Shown here one piece after another: positions 22,079 to 30,802 of a DNA stretch of 64,000 nucleotides. The translations under genes were made by a program, and so were the position numbers. Source of the DNA: a virus; IMG/VR virus record IMGVR_UViG_3300048687_000113, positions 45,244 through 109,243 of that record. One strand, written 5' to 3'. Under the pieces are notes generated by a model. The model made no database searches. It was not told the origin of the DNA and was given only the letters and a program-made list of their open reading frames with translations. Numbering within the stretch: the first letter of the stretch is position 1; every line of letters starts with the position of its first letter.

Positions 22079-23793
22079 ATGTCGATCGCCTTTGCTTCCC
22101 CCAGCATGCGAGCTGCCGCCAGTGACCTGACCATCTCGGTCAGTCCGCTCGGCCTCGTCGAGCTGGCGGACGAGGAGTTCGAATTAGCGAGGTCCACGGT
22201 CCTCGTCTGACCCGCTATTCGAACCACTGGGCCTGGTACCTCGGCTACCACTGGGCCTATAAGCGTGAGGCCGGCGAGCCCAACGTCACCATCAACTACA
22301 CCGGAGCATTGAGCCGGTACATCACCAACTTCACGTTCGGCAGAGGCGTTCACTTCCAGACCGAGAAGAAGTACGAGCACATCGTGCCCGCACTCCTGGA
22401 GCGGGTCTGGAGCGTCGACAATGACAAGAAGAACACCCTCTGGCAGATGGGCGAGAACGGTTCCGTAGCCGGGGACTGTTTCGTGAAGGTGGCCTACGAA
22501 CCCGCCTGGAGCGATACGGCTGGCAACACGCACCCCGGGCGCGTGCGCATTTTGCCGCTCAACGCTGCACAGTGCTTTCCGGAATACCATCCGCACGACC
22601 GTGATCGTTTGCTCAGGTTCAAGATCCGCTACAAATTCTGGGGCACCTCCCTAGAAGGGACGCGTGCCGTATACACGTACACGGAGATCATTACCGATGA
22701 ATACATTGAAGAATATGTAAATGATGAACTCCTCGACGCGCGAGAGAACCCCCTGGGAACCATCCCGGTGGTGCACATCCGGAACATCTCCATATCCGGC
22801 TCCCCCTGGGGCCTGTCGGACATCGCCGACCTGATCCCGCTGAATCGCGAGTACAACGAGAAGTGCACCGAGATCAGCGACATCGTGAATTATCACGCGG
22901 CGCCCGTCACGATTATCACCGGTGCGAAAGCGAGTCACCTTGAGAAGGGGGCCCGGAAAATCTGGGGCGGCCTCCCCAAGGATGCGAACGTTTTCAATCT
23001 GGAGAACGGCGTCGACCTCAACGGTCCGCTGCAATACCTGGAGCTGATCAAGCGCTCCATGCACGAGCTGACCGGCGTCCCCGAGACGGCCCTGGGCCAA
23101 GCCCAACCGATCTCGAATACGTCAGGAGTGGCTCTGGCAATTCTCTACCAGCCACTCATGTCCAGGTACTCCCTGAAGCAGACCAACTACACGGCCGGCC
23201 TGCGCCGGATCAACGAACTTGTACTGCGCACACTCTTCCTCTACGAGCCCGAGTGCCGCATCTACGACCCCAGCACCCAGGGAATTCGGGTATCCGACGA
23301 ACAGCCCCTCGTCATCGACCCGCGCGACCCCGAGGTGTACGACACCACCGTGGACTGGCCCCCGCCGCTCCCGGTGGACGTCCTGGTCAAGCTGAATGAA
23401 GTCCAAGCGAAGCTCGCCCTGGGCCTGGAGTCCAAGCGGGGAGCCCTGCGCGATCTCGGGGAGACCTTCCCCGGAGAAAAAATGCAGGAAATCTTCGACG
23501 AGCGACTCACCGAGGCCAAGGAAGACGGCGCGCTCGAATATATCAAGGCACAAATCGCCAGCACTATCTTGCGAACTACGGGATTGCCGCCGGAAGGCGT
23601 GGAAAGCCCACCCCCTGCACCGGCCGCTTCCGGCTCCAAGGAGTCCGGAAATACCGGAGCGACAAGCGCCGGCCCCTTTCCCGGAGTACCGGGAGTGGGG
23701 CAGGGCAAAGACACCGACTCGGTCCTCAGTGAACTCGTGACGCTGTCGCAGGGCACGAAATTGGCCCAGCGACGGAACCCGGAAAACGACTGA
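22079..23793 (+). CDS. portal protein, apparently split by a frameshift near its N-terminus
   Basis: The portal is the dodecameric ring through which DNA is packaged. The bulk (22309-23793) is one open frame with the usual features: ISRYITNFTFGRGV-type start, DLIPLNREYNEKCTEISDIV, ETALGQAQPISNTSGVALAI. The residues expected before it (RLTRYSNHWAWYLGYHWAYK) are encoded in the same frame from 22204, but that frame has no start codon, only a stop at 22123. The good ribosome site (TTGGAGGTGATGCC) and ATG 22079 are in another frame and stop at 22208. A one-base shift between 22126 and 22207 would join both into a protein of about 570 residues. It may be a sequencing error, a mutation or programmed frameshifting. 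Confidence 0.8.
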
Positions 23794-23798
23794 ACCGT

Positions 23799-23828
23799 CC
23801 GCCGCTCATCCCTACTCGCATCCGGCGG
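23799..23828 (+). promoter_or_regulatory. late-leader hairpin element 1 (before scaffold)
   Basis: CCGCC (23799-23803), a 20-nt loop GCTCATCCCTACTCGCATCC, then GGCGG (23824-23828). The gene starts 26 bases later at 23854. One of six related elements. Confidence 0.75.
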
Positions 23829-23853
23829 CCCCACCAGCCTGGAGTGAACCACC

Positions 23854-24693
23854 GTGGCAACAAACCCCGCGCCCAACGGCCCGACAGAGACCGACCCCGG
23901 CACGCCGGCCGGCCCCGCCACCGGCACCGCCGTCACCCCCGAGGGGACGGTCACCGTCCAGGACCCGCCCAAGCAGCCCGAGCAGCAGTCGCAGGCCGGC
24001 CAGGAGTCCCGCTTCACAGCGGCCGACCTGGAGCGTGTCCGCCAGGAGGAGAAGGACAAGCTCTACGGCCGCCTCTCCAAGGTGGACGAGCGGTCGGAAG
24101 CCCTGGAGGCGGAGCTGAAGGAGCTTCGCGAGGAGCGCCAGGCCCGCGAAGCCGAGGAGGCCCAGCGCCAGCAGTCCGAGGCGGACGAGGCCAAGCAGAA
24201 GGCCGAGGCCGAGATGAGCGCGAAGAAGCTCCTCCAGGAACGCTCTTCGGAGTGGGAGAAGCGCTTCGAGCAGATCGAGCGGGAGCGGGAGCAGGAGCGG
24301 GCAGCGCTCGCGAAGGAGAGCGAGTACAACCGGCTGCGCGCCTACATTCAGGAGCGTGCCGGCGCGGAGCGCGACAGCATTGCTCCGGAACTTGTGGACC
24401 TCATTGCCGGGAACTCTCCGGAAGAGGTCGACGCGTCCATTGAGATGCTCAAGGACAAGACGCAGGCAATCTTCCAGTCCGTTCAGTCGGCCCAGGAGAC
24501 TGCGCGTTCGCAGATGCGCGGTGTGGCCGCCACCGGGTACACCGGGAACGGCCCGACTGACGGCGACGGCGGCTCTCGTCAGCTTTCTGCGGACGACATC
24601 AAGAACATGCCGATGGCCGAGTTTGCGAAGTATCGGAACCAGCTTCTCGGCGCCGCCGCACAGAAGACGAACAATCGCGGCCTCTTCGACTGA
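23854..24693 (+). CDS. scaffolding protein, 279 aa
   Basis: Guides prohead assembly and is lost on maturation. The N-terminal 60 residues are Pro/Thr/Gly-rich, the middle (about 65-165) is a long, highly charged coiled coil (RLSKVDERSEALEAELKELR; EEAQRQQSEADEAKQKAEAE), and the C-terminal part is a capsid-binding-type tail (LSADDIKNMPMAEFAKYRNQ). This layout, and the position directly between portal and major capsid protein, fit a scaffold. Start is GTG 23854, behind CTGGAGTG. It is preceded by a late-leader hairpin. Confidence 0.88.
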   Translation: MATNPAPNGPTETDPGTPAGPATGTAVTPEGTVTVQDPPKQPEQQSQAGQESRFTAADLERVRQEEKDKLYGRLSKVDERSEALEAELKELREERQAREAEEAQRQQSEADEAKQKAEAEMSAKKLLQERSSEWEKRFEQIEREREQERAALAKESEYNRLRAYIQERAGAERDSIAPELVDLIAGNSPEEVDASIEMLKDKTQAIFQSVQSAQETARSQMRGVAATGYTGNGPTDGDGGSRQLSADDIKNMPMAEFAKYRNQLLGAAAQKTNNRGLFD

Positions 24694-24720
24694 CCGCGTC
24701 CACCCTGAAAAGTAGCCATA

Positions 24721-24769
24721 CCGCCTCTCGTTCCCATTCATCTCGGCGGGCCCGTCACGGGATGAGAGG
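24721..24769 (+). promoter_or_regulatory. late-leader hairpin element 2 (before capsid gene)
   Basis: CCGCC (24721-24725), 19-nt loop TCTCGTTCCCATTCATCTC, GGCGG (24745-24749). A competing helix pairs CCTCTC (24724-24729) and CCC (24733-24735) with GGGATGAGAGG (24759-24769), which contains the Shine-Dalgarno of the gene at 24776. Confidence 0.78.
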
Positions 24770-24775
24770 TACAAC

Positions 24776-25918
24776 GTGGCAAGCGGAATCACCGGTACTC
24801 CGGTTCTGTCCCCCACTCCGACCGCCTACCAGGCGGCCAACTCCAGCATGCTCACGCCGGCCATTCAGCATATCTGGAGCAAAGAAATCCTGTTTCAGGC
24901 GATGCCGGTGCTTCGCTTCGAACAATTCATGGTCAAGAAGACCGAGCTTGGTACTGCTCCCGGCCTTTCGGTGTCGTTTATGCGGTACCGCTCGCTGGAC
25001 GGAGCGCAGCAGCTCGTCGAGGGCGTCCGCATGGAAACTCATGCGCTTTCCGCCGAGCAGATCACCATTACCGTGGCGGAGCACGGCTTTGCCATTGCAG
25101 TGACGGAACTCCTGCTCAATGCGAGCTTCGACGACGTGATGGCGTCCGGCGCGCGCCTCCTCGGCCGCAACATGGCCACCTACCTGGACTCGATGTGCCG
25201 GGACACGCTGCTCGGGGCTCCGTCGGTTCTGTATGGGTATGACAAGCTCGCGTCGTGGTCGGCTGGTGCCGCGCGGACGCCGCTGTCGCCGTACGACCGT
25301 GGCATGTTTGCAGACAGCGAGGCCACGATGGCTGCAAACGGCGGCTTTCACTTCACGTCTGCGCTGGTCAAGGACGCAGTCGAGACCCTGGCGACGAAGA
25401 ACGTGCCCCGATTGGGTGAAACGTACGTTGCATTCGTACATCCTCACCAAAGCCGCCGGCTCCGCGATGATCCCGAGTTCATCGAGGTGACAAAGTATGC
25501 GGCTCCCGGCAACTTTATGCTGGGAGAAATCGGACGTCTGAACGATGTCGTCTTCATCGAGACAACTCAGGTCTTCCAGGGCAATACGAACCAGCCGGCG
25601 ACCCCGCAGCTCGGCACGAACATCGCCCAGGGCGGCGCCCAGAGCTGGGGCGGACAGCCGGCCCGCAGCGCTTCCGGATCGGCTCCGGCAATTCCTGCCG
25701 TGAACGCTCAGCCGTCGAATCCGAGCGCCCCGTCCAACCCGATCTACCGTGCGCTCGTAATTGGCGACAATGCGGCCGGCCACGCCATTTCCCTCCCTGT
25801 CGAACTAAGGGATGGGGGTGTGCTCGATTTCGGCCGCGAGCATGCGCTTGCATGGTACAGCATTTGGGGACTCGGGCTGATCACGGACTACGCCGTGGTC
25901 CAGTGCGCGACGAACTGA
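24776..25918 (+). CDS. major capsid protein, N4-gp56 family, 380 aa
   Basis: Forms the icosahedral shell. It resembles the N4 gp56-like HK97-fold capsid proteins: early helix LTPAIQHIWSKEILFQAMPV, then HGFAIAVTELLLNASFDDVM, and ETYVAFVHPHQSRRLRDDPE, a signature region of that family. A Gly/Gln/Asn/Pro-rich insertion at about residues 270-320 (GNTNQPATPQLGTNIAQGGA ...) looks like a flexible surface loop. GTG 24776 follows GAGAGGTACAAC. The strong leader element before it and the hairpin after it (25934-25962) suggest a separately controlled message, as expected for the most abundant virion protein. Confidence 0.88.
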   Translation: MASGITGTPVLSPTPTAYQAANSSMLTPAIQHIWSKEILFQAMPVLRFEQFMVKKTELGTAPGLSVSFMRYRSLDGAQQLVEGVRMETHALSAEQITITVAEHGFAIAVTELLLNASFDDVMASGARLLGRNMATYLDSMCRDTLLGAPSVLYGYDKLASWSAGAARTPLSPYDRGMFADSEATMAANGGFHFTSALVKDAVETLATKNVPRLGETYVAFVHPHQSRRLRDDPEFIEVTKYAAPGNFMLGEIGRLNDVVFIETTQVFQGNTNQPATPQLGTNIAQGGAQSWGGQPARSASGSAPAIPAVNAQPSNPSAPSNPIYRALVIGDNAAGHAISLPVELRDGGVLDFGREHALAWYSIWGLGLITDYAVVQCATN

Positions 25919-25933
25919 CCCACCCGCAGAAAA

Positions 25934-25962
25934 GGGCGGTGGCGTCATTTTCGTCACCGCCC
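25934..25962 (+). terminator. hairpin after the capsid gene
   Basis: GGGCGGTGGCG pairs with CGTCACCGCCC (one G-T) around a TCATTTT loop. No downstream T-run. It may be a partial terminator or an RNA-stabilising hairpin raising capsid mRNA over downstream genes. Confidence 0.65.
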
Positions 25963-25996
25963 CGAATTCAGTATCCGATTCGCTAGGAGAACACTC

Positions 25997-26383
25997 ATGC
26001 CCGCCAATCCGCGCACCAAGCGGAACCCGAAGGATCACACCGGGAACAAGAAGGCAGCCCTCGCCGAGCAGCACGCCGAAGACCTTGCCAAGCGCAAGGA
26101 CGAACTGGCGATGGACCACCAGGCGCAGAAGGCCGGCTTGGACGAGCCGATCGCCCTCGACGACAAGGGCCGGACGCTTCAGAACGTGTCCGAGGAAGCG
26201 GCCGAGGAAGGCCCGGTCGAGATCCCCCCGGAGACCGTGAATATCCGTATCGCGTGCGATCTGGAGAAAGTCACGATCGGGCAGGGCACTGCATTCGATT
26301 TCAAGGAGGGCCAGGTGTACACCGTGCCGCTTCACGTGGCTCAGCACCTGGACCGCCTCGGCTACGTGTGGCAGTGGCTCTGA
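25997..26383 (+). CDS. hypothetical head-region protein, 128 aa
   Basis: ATG 25997 follows CTAGGAG. The N-terminal 60 residues are Lys/Glu-rich and helical (KRNPKDHTGNKKAALAEQHA; DLAKRKDELAMDHQ). The C-terminal half is beta-like (CDLEKVTIGQGTAFDFKEGQ, VYTVPLHVAQHLDRLGYVW); the V...VP..VA..L...GYV pattern is often seen in small head proteins encoded after capsid genes. Function not established. Confidence 0.6.
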   Translation: MPANPRTKRNPKDHTGNKKAALAEQHAEDLAKRKDELAMDHQAQKAGLDEPIALDDKGRTLQNVSEEAAEEGPVEIPPETVNIRIACDLEKVTIGQGTAFDFKEGQVYTVPLHVAQHLDRLGYVWQWL

Positions 26384-26400
26384 CGGAAGGGAAGTGCCCG

Positions 26401-26778
26401 ATGGAGGCGCCCACGAGTCTCAAGGACTCCGGCATTGCCCCTGAGAAGGGCAACTGGTACGCCCTGCTTTCCGACCACGGCGACGGCGTCGGGATGCTCA
26501 CGCGCTCCTACCACTACACGAGCCCGAGCGGCGAGGAGTACCCGGACAGTGTCCGGCAGCTCTACGTCCTGGAGGTCGTCGAGCCGGCGACGTACGGCGT
26601 CGGCTACAGCACCGAGGATTCGGTGCTGTGCATGTGGCTGGCCTCTCCGACCCCGGGACGGATCGCGGTCCACCATCTGTCGCTCCCCGTCAGCCAGTTC
26701 ACCGAGCTGGTCACCGAGGGCGCTGAGCCACCCGAGTACGAAGACCTCCGGGTGCAACAGGCCGGCGGTGACCTCTGA
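26401..26778 (+). CDS. hypothetical protein, 125 aa
   Basis: ATG 26401 follows GGAAGGGAAG; an upstream GTG at 26374 is possible but overlaps the previous gene. A soluble, beta-rich protein (WYALLSDHGDGVGMLTRSYH; VRQLYVLEVVEPATYGVGYS). Its stop shares one base with the next ATG. It lies in the head-to-tail connector region. I do not recognise the family. Confidence 0.6.
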   Translation: MEAPTSLKDSGIAPEKGNWYALLSDHGDGVGMLTRSYHYTSPSGEEYPDSVRQLYVLEVVEPATYGVGYSTEDSVLCMWLASPTPGRIAVHHLSLPVSQFTELVTEGAEPPEYEDLRVQQAGGDL

Positions 26779-27269
26779 TGGCGGCCAACGGGTTCATCGC
26801 CGTCCAGGGCGCCGTGTCTGCACTGGACCACCTCGCGGGGCGTTCCACGGCGCTGGAGGCAGAGTGGCTGGCCAAAACGCAGGCCGGTGATCCGCTGCCC
26901 CGGGCCACGTACCTGATGCTCCTGACCCAGGTCGTGACCGATGCCCAGACGGACATGACGACGCTGGTCGGCGCCGAGGCCGCCGGCACCGGCTACGCGC
27001 GCCAGCCCGTCCCCTGGCTGGCCGCCGCGACCGGTACCAGGACCGCGACGACCTCAGACTTGGTGCAGTTCGGCCCGTTTTCCGACCCGACGGGGCTCGC
27101 GGCCCCGGTCACGGGTGCGGCCCTGGTGACCCGGATGACGTCCTCGGCGGGGCAGCCCTCCGGGCTGTGCCTGATGGCCTGGAACCTCGCGACGGCGATT
27201 ACCACCAGCCAGAACCAGGCGTTGCAGTTGGCCGCCGGCAGTCTCCAGATGACGTTGGCGGTGACCTGA
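26778..27269 (+). CDS. hypothetical structural protein, 163 aa
   Basis: Begins with an ATG that overlaps the previous stop (TGATG). The sequence has an early helical region (VSALDHLAGRSTALEAEWLA), then a repetitive small-residue beta part (AAGTGYARQPVPWLAAATGT, LVTRMTSSAGQPSG). The phrase TGYARQPVPW is shared with head or tail accessory proteins of actinophages as far as I recall. It likely forms part of the virion; the exact place is unknown. Confidence 0.6.
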   Translation: MAANGFIAVQGAVSALDHLAGRSTALEAEWLAKTQAGDPLPRATYLMLLTQVVTDAQTDMTTLVGAEAAGTGYARQPVPWLAAATGTRTATTSDLVQFGPFSDPTGLAAPVTGAALVTRMTSSAGQPSGLCLMAWNLATAITTSQNQALQLAAGSLQMTLAVT

Positions 27270-27313
27270 TGCGCTAGCACCGGCAACGACACCCAGCAAG
27301 ATCACTTAGCTAG

Positions 27314-27351
27314 CCAGCACTCATTCCCACTCGGTTCCGCTGGCGGGACCG
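27314..27351 (+). promoter_or_regulatory. late-leader hairpin element 3
   Basis: CCAGC (27314-27318), 20-nt loop ACTCATTCCCACTCGGTTCC, GCTGG (27339-27343). An alternative hairpin CGGTTCC (27332-27338)/GGGACCG (27345-27351) uses the same bases and abuts the GGAGG ribosome site of the gene at 27361. Confidence 0.78.
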
Positions 27352-27360
27352 GAGGCGGGA

Positions 27361-28203
27361 ATGGCTGCTCCAGCGGACATCGTCCGCAGGATTCGATCCG
27401 AGATCGGGGACCTTGAGTCACCCTTCCTCGACACGTACCTCGGCGCGGACGAGCTGTCGTCATACGACCTCTCCGAGACCGGCGTCTCCGAGGTCACCGC
27501 GAGGGTCACGACAGTGGACCCGCCGGCCACCGTCGACCTGGTCCCCGACGTCGACTACGTCCTGGACTCCGCCCAGGGACGCATCGTCCTGATCAACCCG
27601 GACTACTCGCCCCTGCACCACGGCCAGACCCTGATCGTGCGGGGGACGGCCGAGGGCCTGTTCACCGACGCCGACCTCCAGACCTATATCGGCGACGCGG
27701 TCGAGCAGCACGCATACGGCCGGAGCCTGACGACCCGCTACCGGGACGCCCACGGCTTCATCCGCTATGACCACGCCCCCATCACCCTGGAAAACCTGCC
27801 GGCCGTCGAGGAGCCGCTGGTCGCCTACCTCGCGGCCATCAACTGCCTGTGGACGCTCGCCACCGACGCGGCCACCGACATCGACATCTCCACGGCCGAG
27901 GGCACCTTCGTTCCCCGCACCCAGCGCTACCGGCAGCTCATGCAGCACATCGGGGACGCCACCACCGGACTCCAGGGCCGCTACAACACCCTCGCCCAGC
28001 AGCTCAACGTGGGCCTCGGCCGGATCGAAATGTTCACCGCCCGCCGGGTCTCGCGCACCACCAACCGGCTCGTGCCCGTCTTCAAGGAGCGCGAGTACGA
28101 CGACTCCTCGAAGCCCCAGCGGCTGCTCCCGCCGATCGACGGTGACGCGTACGACGACGAGTCGGGCGTGCCCTCCCCCGCCTACCCGGGCCTGTGGGGG
28201 TGA
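27361..28203 (+). CDS. putative head-tail connector/adaptor, 280 aa
   Basis: N-terminal MAAPADIVRRIRSEIGDLES leads into a domain with VDYVLDSAQGRIVLINPDYS. A helical middle follows (TYIGDAVEQHAYGRSLTTRY; VAYLAAINCLWTLATDAATD). Proteins that begin in this way and lie just after the capsid cluster commonly act as connectors or tail-completion proteins. The final 50 residues are Pro/Asp-rich. The ATG at 27361 directly follows leader element 3. Assignment by position and general features only. Confidence 0.6.
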   Translation: MAAPADIVRRIRSEIGDLESPFLDTYLGADELSSYDLSETGVSEVTARVTTVDPPATVDLVPDVDYVLDSAQGRIVLINPDYSPLHHGQTLIVRGTAEGLFTDADLQTYIGDAVEQHAYGRSLTTRYRDAHGFIRYDHAPITLENLPAVEEPLVAYLAAINCLWTLATDAATDIDISTAEGTFVPRTQRYRQLMQHIGDATTGLQGRYNTLAQQLNVGLGRIEMFTARRVSRTTNRLVPVFKEREYDDSSKPQRLLPPIDGDAYDDESGVPSPAYPGLWG

Positions 28204-28209
28204 GCGGCA

Positions 28210-28803
28210 GTGCGTGGACGACTTGACTGGAAGCGGGGCCGGTGGAACATCAACGCGGAGACGACGCTGATCCACCGGGGCCTGCGCGGGTGGCAGCGCG
28301 CCACCGGCGACTCCTTCACGTACTTCCGCTGGCAGTACGACGAGTCGGAAATGCACCCCGTCTACGACGAGGCCACCGGCTCAGGAAAGCACTTCTACGG
28401 CCGCTTCCAGCTCCCCGCGCTGCACGTGAACCACACCGAGGCGGCAAATACGGAGCCGCGTGACAGTGGCCTGTACATCGTCGACTCGCTGCACGTCACG
28501 GCCGAGTTCGACCAGCTCGCCAAGACCGGTCTGCGGGACATCAACATCCGGCACGGCGCCTACCAGCGCGACCGCATCGCCTACGACAACTTGCTCTTCG
28601 CGGTGAAGCACGTCGACATCCGGGGGCAGATCCGCCGCCGGGACATCCTCGTCACGATCGACGCCGAGCAGCTCCGCGACGACGAGCTGGTCAACGACCC
28701 GACGTTCGCCGCGTATCTGCGGGACTTCAGCCGCAACCCCGATCCGGTGCAGCCGAAGCCTTCTCCCACACCACTGGAGGGCGGCGATGATCCCTACGCC
28801 TGA
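28210..28803 (+). CDS. putative head-closure / neck protein, 197 aa
   Basis: GTG 28210 begins seven bases after the previous stop. It has strong aromatic and charged beta content (GWQRATGDSFTYFRWQYDES; GKHFYGRFQLPALHVNH) and then LYIVDSLHVTAEFDQLAKTG, which is close to neck or head-closure proteins in contractile phages in layout and position. The last 15 residues overlap the next gene in another frame. No enzyme motif. Confidence 0.55.
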   Translation: MRGRLDWKRGRWNINAETTLIHRGLRGWQRATGDSFTYFRWQYDESEMHPVYDEATGSGKHFYGRFQLPALHVNHTEAANTEPRDSGLYIVDSLHVTAEFDQLAKTGLRDINIRHGAYQRDRIAYDNLLFAVKHVDIRGQIRRRDILVTIDAEQLRDDELVNDPTFAAYLRDFSRNPDPVQPKPSPTPLEGGDDPYA

Positions 28804-29470
28804 GATTGCCATGCCCGCGCTGCCCTCCGGGGTGCCCCTGGTGCGTCTGACCGGCCGCTTCATCGCGCCGGACGGAACGCCGCTGACCGGCAAGCTCACG
28901 TTCGCACCGCCGATGGTGATCACCCTGCCGGGCGCCGACACCATCTCTCCCATCCCCGCCACCGTGGAGATCGGCAAGGAGGACCAGGGGAGCTTCGCGG
29001 TGAACCTGATCGCCAGCGACGCCCCGGGAATGTCGCCGAGCGGCTGGACGTACCGGGTTACCGAGAAGATCACGGGCGCGCAGATGCGCGAGTACCACAT
29101 CCTGCTGCCCTGGCGGGAGGACAGCGCGTCCGTCGACCTCGCCGACCTGGCGCCCGCCTCGCCCTACACCGGCCGTTACCTGCCCGTCGTCGGAGCCACC
29201 GGACCCCAGGGTCCACAGGGCATTCCCGGGGAGGTCCAGCACACCGAGCTTCAGGCCCTGGAGGAACGCGTCGCGCCGCGACCGGTGTCGTGGACACAGA
29301 CCGTGGCGAGCACTGAATGGAACATCACCCACGCCTTCCCGTACCGGCCCGGGGTGCGCACGTACGACAACAGCGGCCGGGAGATCGGCGGCCTTGTCTC
29401 CCACCTCACCGACACCAGCGTGACCGTCCAGTTCGCCCATGCGGAGACCGGATCGGCGATTTTGAGCTAG
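28787..29470 (+). CDS. tail fibre-like protein with collagen-like motif, 227 aa
   Basis: ATG 28787 lies within the end of the previous gene (17-base overlap). The first 120 residues look like a beta-sandwich (VRLTGRFIAPDGTPLTGKLT; SAFVNL-type strands). Then comes a short collagen-like stretch GATGPQGPQGIPGE and a C-terminal beta domain (WNITHAFPYRPGVRTYDNSG). Collagen-like Gly-X-Y repeats form trimeric stalks in phage fibres. This starts a block of four adjacent fibre-type genes, unusually placed between head and sheath genes. Confidence 0.75.
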   Translation: MIPTPEIAMPALPSGVPLVRLTGRFIAPDGTPLTGKLTFAPPMVITLPGADTISPIPATVEIGKEDQGSFAVNLIASDAPGMSPSGWTYRVTEKITGAQMREYHILLPWREDSASVDLADLAPASPYTGRYLPVVGATGPQGPQGIPGEVQHTELQALEERVAPRPVSWTQTVASTEWNITHAFPYRPGVRTYDNSGREIGGLVSHLTDTSVTVQFAHAETGSAILS

Positions 29471-29480
29471 GAGCCTTTTT

Positions 29481-30593
29481 ATGGCAGTGACCGATTTCCG
29501 TGAGTCCCTCCGGCTGAATTCTCTGCCCGTGCACGGGCTGGTGCCGGAGACGTCCTCCGCCCCGCCGGCCACGCCGGTGGAGGGCCAACTGTGGGCCGAT
29601 TCCGTCAACCATGTCGTGAAGTTCTGGAACCTGACGACGTGGAAGAACGCGCTCGACCGCAGTGACCACACCGGCGCGCAGCCGGCCGCCACGATCTCCG
29701 ATCTCGCCGCCACGGTGAAGGGCTACCGGCTCGACGAATTCACGGCCCCGACCGCTGCGGTTTCGCTGAACGGGCAACGGGCCACCAACGGCGCCGACCC
29801 GGTGGCCGCGACCGACCTGGCCACACGGCAGTACGTGGACAACGCCCGCGCGGGCATCGCCGGGGTGAAGGACCCCGTACGAGCAGTCGCCACTACGAAC
29901 ATCAACCTGGCCTCGCTGCCCGCCACCATCGGCGGCGTCACCATGGCCAGCGGCGACGGCTTCCTGGCGGCGGGGCAGACGACCGGCACCCAGAACGGCA
30001 TCTACGTCTACGGCTCGTCCGGCGGCTCTGCCACCCGCCGTTCGGACGCCGACCTCCTCGGGGACATCCGCGACGGCACGATGGTGGCAGTGGCCGAGGG
30101 CACGGACGCCGGCACCCAGTACATCCAGACCGCCACTGCCTCCGGTGCTCCGGGTGCCTGGACGCAGACGTGGGTCAAATTCAGCACCGGCGGTCAGACC
30201 TACACCGCCGACGGCCAGGGCCTGGAGCTGTCCTCCACGACGTTCTCCCTGGAGCTGGCCGACGCCACCCTCTCGAAGTCGGCGGCCGGTCTCACCATCG
30301 GCATGGTGCCCATCTCCAAGGGCGGCACAGGTGCGACGACGGCCGCAGGAGCACGCAGTGCTCTGAGCGCGGTGGGCAAGTACGCGGCCAATGTGCCTGC
30401 CATTACCGGCGGGACGCCCCTTCAGATCACGCACGGGCTCAACACGATGGACGTCCAGGAGCCGACACTGCGCGAGATAGCCACCGGTGAACTCGTGGGC
30501 GTAAAGCCCGTCGTGGTCGACGCCAACACCATCTCAATCACCACGGCATCGTCGTATCCCGCCGGCACCTTCTCGATTGTGGTGATCGGCTGA
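29481..30593 (+). CDS. tail fibre protein, 370 aa
   Basis: A virion fibre likely used in host recognition. It has features of fibre shafts: VSLNGQRATNGADPVAATDL, ATRQYVDNA, a GGTGATTAAGARSAL segment (the phage fibre repeat type), and a C-terminal beta-rich head (ITHGLNTMDVQEPTLREIAT). The ATG follows AGGAGCC. It overlaps the next gene by one base and is part of the fibre block 28787-31539. No lyase or chaperone motif could be seen. Confidence 0.8.
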   Translation: MAVTDFRESLRLNSLPVHGLVPETSSAPPATPVEGQLWADSVNHVVKFWNLTTWKNALDRSDHTGAQPAATISDLAATVKGYRLDEFTAPTAAVSLNGQRATNGADPVAATDLATRQYVDNARAGIAGVKDPVRAVATTNINLASLPATIGGVTMASGDGFLAAGQTTGTQNGIYVYGSSGGSATRRSDADLLGDIRDGTMVAVAEGTDAGTQYIQTATASGAPGAWTQTWVKFSTGGQTYTADGQGLELSSTTFSLELADATLSKSAAGLTIGMVPISKGGTGATTAAGARSALSAVGKYAANVPAITGGTPLQITHGLNTMDVQEPTLREIATGELVGVKPVVVDANTISITTASSYPAGTFSIVVIG

Positions 30594-30802
30594 TGGCCGG
30601 CCGTCAACTCGCCTCGCAGACAGTGCCCACCACCGGCGGCAACGTGCTCACCACCGACAAGGTCGGCGCAGTCTCGGGGGTCGCCGGCCTCGACACCGGC
30701 GGCAAGGTCCCCCAGAGTCAGCTCCCCACCCCGAAGATCACCGTCGGCACCACGGCGCCCGTGTCCCCCGCTGTCGGGGACGTGTGGATCGACACGAACT
30801 GA
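30593..30802 (+). CDS. small fibre-associated protein, 69 aa
   Basis: Starts at ATG 30593 on the stop of the fibre gene and itself overlaps the next start. The middle has the fibre-linked motif VAGLDTGGKVPQSQLP, found in many phage fibres near the tip. Too short to be a complete fibre; it may be a linker or assembly part between the two large fibre proteins. Confidence 0.65.
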   Translation: MAGRQLASQTVPTTGGNVLTTDKVGAVSGVAGLDTGGKVPQSQLPTPKITVGTTAPVSPAVGDVWIDTN

